Source: Pelagomonas calceolata
Taxonomy: Eukaryota > Sar > Pelagophyceae > Pelagomonadales > Pelagomonadaceae
NCBI GenBank assembly: GCA_918797485.1
Contig: CAKKNE010000002.1
Span: forward strand, 5,422,501-5,486,500
Length of the DNA stretch: 64,000 nucleotides
Reading direction: 5' to 3'
The number at the start of each line of letters is the position of its first letter. The stretch's first letter is position 1. The notes under the pieces were generated by a model. That model had not been told where the DNA came from. It was given only the letters and a program-made list of their open reading frames with translations, and did not search any database. Of this stretch, positions 43,048-51,933 are shown piece after piece. A program made the position numbers and the translations under genes.

Positions 43048-46000
43048 ATGAATCCGCAGCAGGGCGAGCAGCAGGGCAGCGAGCCCCCCCTGCAGATCCC
43101 TCCCGTGCGCCAGGGCTACGGCCGGCGGCCCGCGCACCGCTCGCCGCCGCCGCCCGTGCGCAAGCGCGCCGCGGCCTACATGGCGCCGGCGCGGGCGGCC
43201 CCCCGCGTGCGCCAGGACTCGCTCACCACGCTGCCGCCGCCGGCCGCGGCCGCGCCAGCGCCCGCAAAGGACGCCTGGGTCCGCTACGTGCACGTGAGCG
43301 GCGACGCGTACTGGCACAACGCCAGTACAGGCGAGTCGCGCTGGACGGCGCCCGAGGAGGCCGCGGCGCCGGCGCCGGCCGCGCCTGAGCCCGAGCCGGA
43401 GCCGCCGCGGTCGCCGAACAACAACCGCGTCGCGCCGAAGGTCGTCCCGGTGGCCCCGCCGACGCTGGCGCCGGCGCCGAGCGTCGCCGAGATCCGGGCC
43501 GCGTACCGGCGCGAGCAGGCGGCGCGGCGGCCGACCAAGCCCGTCGTGCCGCCGGCGCCGCCGTCGCCGGTGGCCTGGCCGGCGCCGTCGCCGCCGCCGA
43601 CGGCCGTGACGGCGTCGCCGCCGTCGCCCCCTTCATTAACCGCGGACCCGCCCACCGGCGCGCGCCTGTGTGGAGATCAAATTTCGGGCGCCCCACGCTG
43701 TCCCCGTGACCCCGTCGGCTCGATGGCGTGGAGGTTCACTGGTTGATTTCCAACACAGGCGCCACCTACCGGGCTTCTAGGTTCGCGGGCTGCTGCTGGG
43801 ACGCGCGCATCCGAAAGTGGCGCGCGAACATCCAAGTCAAGGGCTACCGCATCCCCCTCGGCGACTTCGACGACGAAGCCGACGCCGCGCGGGCCTACGA
43901 CGCGGCGCGGACGAAGTGGAAGGCGCTCATGAAGAGCGTCAAGGTGCCCCTCAACTTTCCCAATTCTGGCATAGACGAAAAGACGCTCGCCGCGCTGCCG
44001 CCGCTGCCCGCCTCATTACGATCGGAACTACCGCCGCCGCCGCGCCGCCAAGTCCCAAACGTCGTGTTGGCGGCGCGGCCGCCGCCGCGGCCGTCCCCGG
44101 AGAAGGGGGCCTTCCCCCGGGAGTTGTTCGCTCTAGTCGCCGATGATGTGGATGCGGCCCTGTCCAACAACTTAGTCGCGTGGTCGAGAGATGGGCAAAG
44201 GGTCGTGTTCTTGGAGCCCCAGGCCTTCGCCGAGAAGGTCTGCCCGCGCGTCTGGAACCACAACAAGTGGGCCTCGCTCACGAAGCAGCTGAACATCTAT
44301 GGGTTTCGGGCGTGCGGCGACGCGCGCAATGCAACGGAGCCGGCGTCGTACGAGCATGAATACTTCAAGAAGGGCCGTGCTGATTTATTGTCGAAGGTAA
44401 AGCGCCCGTCGCAAGACAAGCCCGCAGCAAAAAACCGGGGCAAGCGGCCCTTTTATGGGAATCAGTTCACGCGCGAGGTCGACAATACAGCAGTGTTGCC
44501 GGAGCTCGGTGCTCCGTTGGCTGATGCGCCGCACGAGGCCATCACGGAAAGCGTGTTTAGTGATAAGCCGGCGAGACTGGGCGGCACGCACCCGCCCCGT
44601 TCTGAGGACGATGACCCATCGTCCTTCAAGGCGTCGCGAGCCATAGGAGATGCCGCATGCGCGGCCGCGTTTCTGAAGCGAGGCTCTCGAGTGAAGTCGG
44701 CGGTCTCAGAGATCGCCGCCGAGCTAATTAGTGAAGATTGTAGTAGAAGGGAAGCCACTGGAAGGGTGCTGAGGTACTACTACGCCTCTTTTAAAGCCTC
44801 GGATAAGTATCCGGCGGCGAAGGCGGCCTCTCGCGACGAGTTCGAGGAGGAAGATTCGTCTTCAGGACGGGGCATGCGTTTACGGAGGCGTCGTGAACGG
44901 TCGGAGTCGCCGGAAGTAGCTCCTACGAGGGAGAAGCGGATTGATCCCGTCAACGAATTGCGGAGGGCGCTCAAGAACTGCCGGAGCATGCGCGAGTGTT
45001 TGGATCGATTAGATACGCGGACGTTGCGGGCCGTGCGCAACGCGGCGACGCATTTACTAGATGCTCGTTTGGATGACGCCCTGGCGAAGCCCGAGCCGCC
45101 TCCGAGAAAGCGCGCGCGCCCGCCTCCCGAGCCTAGAAGGCGTGCCGTGCAGCGCTACGAGCCGGAGACGCCGGAGCAGGCTTCTCGCGCTGCTTTCGAA
45201 GCTTTGCGGAGCAAGCTGCGAGATCGCGGCCAGGCGGGCCGCGACGTCCTCGCGGGCTGGACGGCGACGCGGGAGCGGAGCATGCGCCAGGACGGCACGT
45301 CGAACGGGTTCTTATATCAGTTCACGGATCCCGATGGAGAGGCTTTTATTTCATTGTCGGCCGCGGCGCGCGGCGCTTTACGACGATTGTCGAAGTCGGA
45401 CTCCGAGTCCGAGGAGGAGGAGGAGGAACCGCCCCAGAAGCATCGGTTACTAGGCGCGGAGTTCGACTACCACGTCGCTGGTTTAGGATGGTGCCGCGGC
45501 CGCGTGGCCAAGGTCGCGCGGGGCGGTCTACTGGAGATCCACTACAAGGACCTGCCGTACAACGCCGGCCGCCCCCAGGCCGCGCAGCGGCACCTCGCCG
45601 CGCGCGAGGTCGACGCCGCCGTGTCCAGCAGCAAGCCCAAGGGCGCGTCCTACTACGTCGCGCCGCAGCGCACGTTCGCGACCGGTAGAAGGGGCAGCCC
45701 GGGGCCCAAGCTCGAGAAGCCCGAGATCTATAAGTGCGGCGGCTGCGATCGAGGGTTCACGACGCTGAGCGGGCGGTCGAACCACTACCGCTACTGCGAG
45801 GCCGGAAGGGCCTTCGCGGCCGCCGAGGCGGCCGCGCGCGCGCTCGCGGCGTCGGACGACGACGTCGCCTCGTCGGCGTCGCCGACGCCGACGCCGCCGT
45901 CCTCGGACTCGCCACGCGCCGTTGGTACAACAAAGCGGTTCCCCTGCCCGGCCGGCTGCGACCGCTTCTTCACGCACGCGCCGGCGGCCGTCCAGCACGG

Positions 46001-46223
46001 GAAGACGTGCGCCGCGAAGCAGAAGGCCGCGCGGGAGAGGGCCTTCGCCCACGAGGCGTCTCCACCTCCCCCCTTCACGTCGCCGCCCGAGACGCCGCTC
46101 GCCGACGCCGAGGCCCGCGTCCTCTCGCTGGCCGAGGGCCCGCCCGACTCGCCCCGTTCTTCCGAACCGGTTCCTCCTCCGCTTCGCCAGCCGAGTTGGT
46201 GGCCTACTAATAGTGGTTCTTGA
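43048..46223 (+). CDS. WW-AP2-HSF-Tudor-like-C2H2 putative transcription factor, two exons
   Basis: Exons 43048-43669 and 43759-46223 join in phase to give 1028 residues. Order: proline-rich N-terminus; WW domain about 74-105 (WVRYVHVSGDAYWHNASTGE, SRWTAPEE); AP2/ERF-like domain about 208-275 (ATYRASRFAGCCWDARIRKW, GYRIPLGDFDDEADAARAYD); HSF DNA-binding domain about 323-421 (FPRELFALVADDVDAALSNN, FAEKVCPRVWNHNKWASLTK, QLNIYGFRAC, EYFKKGRADLLSKVKR); long charged middle; Tudor-like barrel about 768-812 (LGAEFDYHVAGLGWCRGRVA); two C2H2 fingers (CGGCDRGFTTLSGRSNHYRYC; CPAGCDRFFTHAPAAVQHGKTC split across about 865-958). It should bind DNA in the nucleus. The combination is unusual. Confidence 0.8.
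43670..43758 (+). other. Introner-like intron, 89 nt
   Basis: Begins GTGGAGATCAAATTTCGGGC, contains GTCGGCTCGATGGCGTGGAG, ends TTTCCAACACAG. Splicing in phase 1 joins ..TGARLC to ATYRASRF, which completes the AP2-like domain. Confidence 0.82.
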
Positions 46224-46255
46224 CTTCGTCTTCTCCTGTTTTTTATGGGAATTAC

Positions 46256-46996
46256 TCAGCGCGGCGCCGGCGCGAGCTCGAAGCTCCCGAAAAAACCACC
46301 GCCAAACCTCTCGGACCGCACAACCCTCAGCCCCGCCGCGCGCGCGAGCGCCTCGACGTCCTGGTCGTAGCGGCAGCCCTTGCCGCCGTACTTCGCCACG
46401 GCGCCGGCCGTCGCGTCGACGTACGCGCCGAGGAGCGCGTTGGACGGCCGCGCGTTCTCCAATAGCAAAATGCGGCCCGCGGGCTTGACGACGCGGCCGA
46501 GCTCGCGGAGCACCGCGACGGGCGCGTCGTAGACGCAGAGGCCGAACGTGTCCACGACGCAATCGTAGGCGCCCGTCGACAGCGGGAGCCGCGCCGCGTC
46601 GGCCTCGACGACCTCCGTTTTGAACGGAAGCGGCGCGTTCGATAGCTTGGCGCGGAGCCCGTCGAGCATGCCGCGCGACGCGTCGACGAAGGTCACCTCC
46701 GTGATGTCTCTATTGGCGGCGTAGAAGGGCGCTTGGAGGCCCGTGCCCGCGCCGACCTCGAGCACGCGGCCCGCGCACCGCGCCGCGAGGTTCCGGCGCG
46801 CGGCGGCGATGCCGAGCGCCTTGGCGGCCTGGCCGCCGTCGAGGTCGTCGTAGGAGCCCGCGTAGCGGTCGTAGTTTGCCGCGTCGTAGGCTACGGCTGC
46901 CGTCGGGACGGTGGTGATGGCGCCCAGCGCGGCGCGGCGCGTCGTCGGCCGAATCGCCGTTGCTGTTGTTAGTAGCAGCAGAGCTTTGCTGCGCAT
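46256..46996 (-). CDS. Class I methyltransferase, probably thylakoid lumen or plastid
   Basis: 246 residues. The leader MRSKALLLLTTATAIRPTTR is signal-like, then RRAALGAITTVPTAAVAYDA holds a twin-arginine and an A-x-A site, suggesting Tat-dependent delivery to the thylakoid lumen. The enzyme core is ANYDRYAGSYDDLDGGQAAK, motif I GRVLEVGAGTGLQAPFYAAN, EVTFVDASRGMLDGLRAKLS, motif II AYDCVVDTFGLCVYDAPVAV and GRVVKPAGRILLLENARPSN. It resembles METTL7/OMS1-type methyltransferases. The substrate is unknown. The stop is 32 bp beyond that of the convergent transcription-factor gene. Confidence 0.72.
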   Translation of the reverse strand: MRSKALLLLTTATAIRPTTRRAALGAITTVPTAAVAYDAANYDRYAGSYDDLDGGQAAKALGIAAARRNLAARCAGRVLEVGAGTGLQAPFYAANRDITEVTFVDASRGMLDGLRAKLSNAPLPFKTEVVEADAARLPLSTGAYDCVVDTFGLCVYDAPVAVLRELGRVVKPAGRILLLENARPSNALLGAYVDATAGAVAKYGGKGCRYDQDVEALARAAGLRVVRSERFGGGFFGSFELAPAPR

Positions 46997-47026
46997 TTTG
47001 TCCTTTTGCTGTGCGTGCTAGTTGCT

Positions 47027-47096
47027 GTGCACCACTGCTCTCTGGTGCTGTTGCACTCTTTGCACTCTCTGTGTGCACCACTGCTCTCTGGTGCTA
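47027..47096. repeat. 24-nt direct repeat in a divergent promoter
   Basis: TGTGCACCACTGCTCTCTGG plus TGCT occurs identically at 47027-47050 and 47073-47096, 22 nt apart, in the 5' region of the plastid methyltransferase gene within the 398-bp gap 46997-47394. Confidence 0.85.
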
Positions 47097-47217
47097 CGCT
47101 AGCTGCACTGCTGGGTTACACTGTTGCGCTACTGCGTCGCTGACTAAGAAATTGATCGCTCGCGGTCCCGCGTTGCACCCTGTTTTGCTCACCTGCGCAA
47201 AAACGCCGGAGTGCGTT

Positions 47218-47241
47218 GCTAGCGACCTGTAACACACTAGC
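47218..47241 (+). promoter_or_regulatory. Recurrent intergenic motif, copy 6
   Basis: GCTAGCGACCTGTAA then CACACTAGC, with the C-for-G variant at the centre also seen at 50098, 54325 and 58729. It lies 154 bp upstream of riboflavin kinase in the same orientation and 222 bp from the divergent methyltransferase. Confidence 0.7.
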
Positions 47242-47394
47242 GCAGCGCAAGTTTTTGGGCTAAAAAAAAAGGCTGCCAACTAACCGATACTGATCGTTAC
47301 CACGCTCAGAACGAGACATCGATCCAGTGCGCCAGTGCCAGGATCGCTGCGATACGTACGCCGTCGTGCAGCCGGCAGCCAAGCCAGCCATCCG

Positions 47395-48050
47395 ATGGCC
47401 CAGCAGGTCGCGCGGACCCTCCGCCGGCTAGGGACGCCCGAAGCGCTGACGGGCGCCGTCGTCCACGGCTTCGGACGAGGCAGCGCGCAGCTCGGCTTTC
47501 CGACGGCGAACTTGGAAATCGACTGGACCGACGGCGCGAAAACGCCGGCCGCGGCCCGTATTCGGACCTTCGTGGACACGCACGACACGGGCATTTATGC
47601 GGCGTGGGCCCAAGTCGCGGACGGCCCTGATAGTGGCGTCTACAAGGCGGCCGTGAGCGTGGGCTGGAACCCGTGCGCCGGCGGTGTCCCGTCACTCGCG
47701 TCGGGGCGATGGCGTTTGGGGCCACGCGTACGCCGTCGACGCGCCGCTCGCATGCACGTCCGTCGCTTTCGACCCTTCGCGCGGCGTACGCCGTCGACGC
47801 GCCGCTCGGACGCAGGCACTTCGGCGACCTCGAGCGCAAGACGGTCGAGGCGTGGCTGCTGCACGACTTCGCGGCGGACTTTTATGGAAGGACCCTGCGT
47901 TTACTAATCGTGGGCTACGTGCGGCCCGAGCTCAAGTTCGACTCGCTTGATGGTTTGGTTGCCGCTATTCGTGCGGATGGTGATTTCGTTGAAAGAGAAC
48001 TCGGCGACGCGCCCGAGGATGATGGCGGGTTCTTCGTCGCGCCTGCGTAA
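47395..48050 (+). CDS. RFK: Riboflavin kinase, two exons
   Basis: Phosphorylates riboflavin to FMN. Exons 47395-47672 and 47816-48050 (phase 2) give 170 residues, the usual length for a stand-alone kinase domain. Diagnostic blocks are LTGAVVHGFGRGSAQLGFPT and ANLEIDWTDG (phosphate-binding G..LG.PTAN), TGIYAAWAQV, VYKAAVSVGWNPHFGDLERK then TVEAWLLHDFAADFYGRTLR (the NP..x..TVE..LLHDF..DFYG signature, completed only by splicing), and VGYVRPELKFDSLDGLVAAI. The splice fuses ..GWNP to HFGDLERKTVE. The unspliced frame runs into Arg-rich nonsense, which supports the intron. No targeting leader is seen, so cytosolic. Confidence 0.92.
47673..47815 (+). other. Introner-like intron, 143 nt, with internal duplication
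   Basis: Begins GTGCGCCGGCGGTGTCCC, contains GGGGCGATGGCGTTTGG, ends CGGACGCAG. A 25-nt unit (GCGTACGCCGTCGACGCGCC, then GCTCG) occurs twice at 47726-47750 and 47784-47808. The phase-2 splice restores the conserved riboflavin kinase core. Confidence 0.85.
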
Positions 48051-48089
48051 TAGATGTTGTATATGGACGGGTAGTAGACAAAAACACAC

Positions 48090-48938
48090 TTACGGGGACG
48101 ACTCCCGCTGCTTCTTCGCCGCCCGCCGCGCCTTGTCCGCGTCGATGGCGTCGCGGCGGCTGTTCCGATAGGCCCGGGGCAGCTCGACGAGGTCCGTGGC
48201 CGGCGCGGCGAGCCCGAGCACCGTCGCCGGGCGCGCGGCGTCGAAGGCGCGCGCGCACTCGCCCGCGAGGCGCGTGTAGCCGCCGCCCGCCAAAACGAGC
48301 GTCCGCGCGCGGCACATGTACGTCATGTCCGCGTCCGGTTCGCCGTCCGCCCGCTCGCGCACCTCGAAGCCCCGGGACCGTAACAACTGAATCGCCGCGG
48401 CGACGTAGGCCCTACTCCGCTCCGGCGGCGTTCTATGAGCATCCTTGCAGCCCGCGTGCTGCGTGGCGTAGATCAGCGTAATTACTGAACGCGGTTTGAG
48501 GCGCGCCGCGACGGCCTCGAAGAAGGGTCTTTGTAAAACGTACTTCGCGTTGCGCGCGCACGGCCGCTCGAACGCGTCGTCGCAATCCACAGTATCGCCC
48601 AGTCTCAAATGCCAGACGACCTCGTCGGCCGCCGGCGGCGCTTCCGGTGTGCGCGCGAGGCGCCTCCTAACGGCCGCGAGGAAGGCGTCCAGGTCTGATA
48701 GATGAGTCCGCTTGTGCGAGTAGTCGCACGCGAGGCTCCGGGGCCAGAAGCACGCATTATATGAAGACAGCGTGTGCGCGTAGACGTCGGAGAGGCGGTA
48801 GAAGCCCCAGCTCGCGTTGTCGCGCATGCCGACGCCCTCGACGCAAGGCTCGCAGGGGCAGGCCGCCGCGTCCCCGCCGACGACGACGCAGGGCATGCTG
48901 ACGAGGGCGAGGGCCAGGAGGGCTGTGCGCCTCCCCAT
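48090..48938 (-). CDS. Secreted or Golgi fucosyltransferase-like protein
   Basis: 282 residues. Signal peptide MGRRTALLALALVSMPCVVV precedes a cysteine-rich N-terminus (CPCEPCVEGVG). EVVWHLRLGDTVDC carries an H-x-R-x-G-D motif like the nucleotide-sugar binding H-x-R-R-x-D of alpha-1,2- and O-fucosyltransferases. Later blocks fit a GT-B C-terminal lobe: PRSVITLIYATQHAGC, AYVAAAIQLLRSRGFEVRER and YMCRARTLVLAGGGYTRLAG. The C-terminus SRRDAIDADKARRAAKKQRE is basic and its DNA matches the introner core, perhaps derived from an old insertion. Specificity is inference. The stop lies 39 bp from the convergent riboflavin kinase. Confidence 0.6.
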   Translation of the reverse strand: MGRRTALLALALVSMPCVVVGGDAAACPCEPCVEGVGMRDNASWGFYRLSDVYAHTLSSYNACFWPRSLACDYSHKRTHLSDLDAFLAAVRRRLARTPEAPPAADEVVWHLRLGDTVDCDDAFERPCARNAKYVLQRPFFEAVAARLKPRSVITLIYATQHAGCKDAHRTPPERSRAYVAAAIQLLRSRGFEVRERADGEPDADMTYMCRARTLVLAGGGYTRLAGECARAFDAARPATVLGLAAPATDLVELPRAYRNSRRDAIDADKARRAAKKQRESSP

Positions 48939-49067
48939 GTCTTGTGCTGCGCGCTGCCCGCGGCGCAGGCGTCGGTCAGGAGCCTAGATTGATGTCATGC
49001 GACCGCTTTGGGCTGCCCTGCCTCCCACGACGCCGTGCGAAGCAGCGTGCGCAAAAATTGATAGCTT

Positions 49068-49090
49068 GCTAGTGTCTTACTGCCGCTAGC
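49068..49090 (-). promoter_or_regulatory. Recurrent intergenic motif, copy 7
   Basis: On the minus strand GCTAGCGGCAGTAA then GACACTAGC, 130 bp upstream of the secreted glycosyltransferase gene in the same orientation. Confidence 0.7.
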
Positions 49091-49175
49091 CGCGCTGGAT
49101 TTCCTAGCGCGGGAGCCCACTCGTCCTAGAGGTGTGTGTTTGGATATTTTAAACACAATATAAATTAAGTACAGT

Positions 49176-49934
49176 CTACGGGGAACCACCATTGTGGATG
49201 AAGTCGTCTTCGAGGCCGTCAAACGCTGCCATGAGCTCAAGAACGTGGACGTGGGGAGTCTCCCAATCATTAAACTCACTCTCTTCCCAAACATAAATCC
49301 TTTGTCGTAATTCATCAAGGAAATAGGTCAGCTTGTTAAACTCATCCATCCACCTCGACCATTTGAGCTTCACTGCGCTGCTTGCCGTGTTTTGCTTATT
49401 TGCCGCACGTCCGCAATAGAATATATCTAATCGCAGATCGGGGTACATCTTCCTGAAAATGCGCGCAAAATCTTTGCACACCGGCCACCACGCGACAGAG
49501 CTTTGTACATCCTCGTAAAGCTTTTTCGCACAAACGTCCCCGTCACGTATCAAATCTAGGGCAAAAGACAGATGCTCATCACCGTCCTCATTTTCCTCGT
49601 CATCTTCGATTTCTTCAAGCAAATCGAACACCTCCCGTTGCATTTCCCTCACGTTTTCGAGGAAGCGCTGGGCGATGCCGTCTTGTTTCAAGACGAGGAA
49701 GCTGAGCACGTTTTGTAGCATATCCTCCGGCAGCCGCGAGAGCGCTCCCGTGGAGGCGCTCGGCTCCGCCAGACCGAGGGCCACGGCCTTCCCGCGCTTG
49801 AACTCGTCGTCGTCGACGACGCCGTCGTCGTGCAAGCGCTTCAATTTCCGCAGCGCGTCCTCGTCAATGGGGTAGGGACCCACCAGCGCGGAAGCGCTGG
49901 GCATGCCGGCGGCCGGCGGTCTCGTGTCGGCCAT
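49176..49934 (-). CDS. SHOCT-like protein of unknown function
   Basis: 252 residues from the ATG at 49934 (MADTRPPAAGMPSASALVGP). Residues about 30-65 are a SHOCT-like helix pair (PIDEDALRKLKRLHDDGVVD, DDEFKRGKAVALG), a short oligomerisation or nucleic-acid/protein-binding module. Next, LSRLPEDMLQNVLSFLVLKQ resembles an F-box-like helix start. The rest is helical and acidic (EVFDLLEEIEDDEENEDGDE), then WWPVCKDFARIFRKMYPDLR. No catalytic residues are seen. An SCF adaptor role is possible but unproven. A TTG-initiated extension upstream is not used. Confidence 0.55.
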   Translation of the reverse strand: MADTRPPAAGMPSASALVGPYPIDEDALRKLKRLHDDGVVDDDEFKRGKAVALGLAEPSASTGALSRLPEDMLQNVLSFLVLKQDGIAQRFLENVREMQREVFDLLEEIEDDEENEDGDEHLSFALDLIRDGDVCAKKLYEDVQSSVAWWPVCKDFARIFRKMYPDLRLDIFYCGRAANKQNTASSAVKLKWSRWMDEFNKLTYFLDELRQRIYVWEESEFNDWETPHVHVLELMAAFDGLEDDFIHNGGSP

Positions 49935-50097
49935 TTTTTTTGCAGCAGGGAGAGCACTGGTGTGTTTGAAGCTCAGCAATTTATTGCGCCGGTATCAATG
50001 GTTCCTATTGCTGTCGGAGGCCCTCGTGATCGCCTCCCCTTGCGCAAACGCTACCACTACTGCTCGGCACACGCGTGGTCAACCCTCGACCCAGCTT

Positions 50098-50120
50098 GCT
50101 AGTGTGTTACGGCCGCTAGC
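50098..50120 (-). promoter_or_regulatory. Recurrent intergenic motif, copy 8
   Basis: On the minus strand GCTAGCGGCCGTAA then CACACTAGC, 164 bp upstream of the SHOCT-protein gene in the same orientation; another GCTAGC follows (GCTAGCGCTAGCC on the plus strand). Confidence 0.7.
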
Positions 50121-50272
50121 GCTAGCCGTGGATCGGTCAGCGGTCACTCACGTATCGCATAACTCCGCATTGCGCTGCGTGCATCGCTGCGAAGCGCTCG
50201 CGCATCGCTGCTTGTGAAAAAACTTGCTACGTGCGGGTCTGGGCGCTCCTTCGAAGAACAAACAATCATCAA

Positions 50273-51480
50273 TTACACCTCCGAGTCCGTATGGAGCTCG
50301 TTCCACTCCTTCCGGTACTCCGCCATGGCCGACAGCGACTCCTCGGCCGGGCGGTACGTCGCGGACCGGACCGAGACGGCGACGGCGACGTCCTTGGCCG
50401 TCACGAGCGAGTACGCGTTGTCGAAGACCAGGAGCAGAGTCGTATGGTCTTTGGCGGTCCAGGCGCCGCCGAACTTGGAGCCCGCGGCGAACGTGGCCGA
50501 CGGCAGCAGCCCGACCTCGACGGCGCCGCCGCTCGCCATGCGCCGCTCGCTCACCGAGAACCGCACGTCATGCGCGCGGACGCAGAACTCCCAGCGTAGG
50601 ACGTCGTTCCCCTGCACGACGTAGGGCAGCTTGACGACGGCGCGCGGCCCCACGCGCACGCGGTCGCCGGCGACGGAGTTCCAGTCCCCAGCGTCGCCGA
50701 GCCGCGTCGCGAGCGAGTTCACGACGCGCGGAATCACTCGCTTATCGATGACGTCCGAGGCGCCGCGGAGCACCGAGTCGGACGCGAGGGCCGCGCCCGA
50801 CAGCGCGGCGAGCGCGGCCACGTCGGGACCTGCGTGGTTTTTTGGTCGTTGTCTTTGTTGACCTTCGCGGCGAACGATTGGTCTCTCGCACCACGTACTG
50901 ATGGTAGAGCCTCCTCTGACGCGTTGCTCTCCACGCCATCGACGAGACGCCGTCAAGAGTGTTTGACCACCAGCACGCCATCGCCGCGAAATGGAATCGG
51001 ACGCCGACCGGGACCCGCCACCGCGCCGGCCAGGATCGTCGCGCCCGCCGCGGCCACGCCCCGGAGCTGCGCCCCCGCGATGCCGTCACGTTTTTCCGCG
51101 GGTGCTTCGGGCGGCTTTCGGCGGCGCGGCGGTCGCGGCGGCGGCGGGCGCGCCTCGGCGGCGGCGCGGCGCCGCCGCCAGTCGTCGCGGAAGGCGACGG
51201 CCTTCTGGAGCGCGTCCTCGCGGTGCCGCGCGGCCGCGTCGTGCGACGCTTGTACGTTGTGCAGGAGGGCGCGCGACGGCTGTGACGGTGGCTCGTCTGG
51301 CTGCTTTTCTGCGGGCGACGGCTCGTCGACGCGCTGTTCTCGTGCTCGGTCCTGATCTGCCTCCTCGAGTGCTTGCGCTATGGTTCGGTCTAGGAGCGCT
51401 TCCGTGCCGGCTAACGCGGCTCCGAGGAGTTCGACTTCGTCTTCGACCGCGGCATCGGCAGCGTTCGTGAGGGCCGCCAT
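50273..51480 (-). CDS. GOLD-domain protein, two exons
   Basis: Exon 1 is 51480-51015 and exon 2 is 50829-50273 (phase 1), giving 340 residues. The N-terminus is helical and charged (VEDEVELLGAALAGTEALLD, ALEEADQDRAREQRVDEPSP), then a basic proline-rich stretch and a small hydrophobic segment (GVAAAGATILAGAVAG). Exon 2 continues PDVAALAALSGAALASDSVL, then a GOLD beta-sandwich from about residue 240: AVVKLPYVVQGNDVLRWEFC, VRAHDVRFSVSERR, WTAKDHTTLLLVFDNAYSLV and KDVAVAVSVRSA. GOLD domains are found in p24, Sec14-like and Golgi proteins and act in vesicle cargo or lipid contacts. A cytosolic Golgi-associated role is inference. Confidence 0.72.
50830..51014 (-). other. Introner-like intron with 7-bp target duplication, 185 nt
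   Basis: Gene-strand intron starts GTCCCGGTCGGCG and ends CCACGCAG. The heptamer GGTCCCG occurs at both borders: the GT of the first copy is the donor, and the second begins with the acceptor G, as expected when an inserted element converts its target duplication into a splice site. It contains CGCGGCGATGGCGTG and CGTCGATGGCGTGG cores. Confidence 0.85.
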
Positions 51481-51587
51481 GTTGGCGCACCGAGGGCAGC
51501 CCCCAAAACGTCGCGATGGTGGTCGGGGTGTCGTTTTCGTGCAAGGGGGGGTGAGCACGCGTCTCCGGAGCAAAAAAAACGGGACGC

Positions 51588-51732
51588 TTCGAGTCAATCG
51601 CCTTAACCACTCGAGTGTGCACCGAATCATCGGTGTGCCACAGTATCTAATCGGTTGAACGATACTGACAGGACTCGAACCTAGGTGCTACTCTTCGGTG
51701 AGAAGGAGTAAGCGCATCTGACGATAATTGAT
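51588..51732 (-). tRNA. Candidate circularly permuted tRNA-Ser (CGA)
   Basis: On the minus strand the 3' half comes first. From A38 at 51732 it runs TCAAT (anticodon 3' stem), a long variable region, T-arm TAGGTTCGAGTCCTG (51684-51668), acceptor CAGTATC and discriminator G (51667-51660). A 12-nt spacer (51659-51648) follows, then the 5' half: acceptor GATACTG (51647-51641), an extra hairpin, D-arm CGAGTGGTTAAGGC and anticodon arm ATTGACTCGAA to 51588. Acceptor strands pair 7/7 and the anticodon stem 5/5. The leader GGGACGC (51744-51738) pairs 7/7 with the trailer GCGTCCC (51587-51581), as needed for intron-type excision joining the halves at position 37/38. A T8 terminator follows at 51579-51572. 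About 45 nt exceed a normal tRNA-Ser, in two hairpins (D region and variable region), perhaps further introns. Confidence 0.75.
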
Positions 51733-51933
51733 CTCCGGCGTCCCAGTTCTGGGAGATATCGGTAAATCTTTCGGTTATATTTTGTTTGTAAAAAAAACCC
51801 TTTTTTTGAGATTTGCCCGTCTGTGGGCGCGCCAAGGCACCAAAAACTGCCGCCGGAGCTCTTCTGCACGCAACGACGCAGCACAAACGACCCCGCCCAA
51901 AACGAGCACCCGTAAAGGCCCTCCCAGAGCCCA

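Noticed and set aside
48140-48165. Introner core GCGTCGATGGCGTCGCGG inside the secreted glycosyltransferase
   Set aside because: The reading frame is continuous (SRRDAIDAD) to a plausible stop, no splice sites fit, and the protein end is coherent; at most an old exonised fragment.
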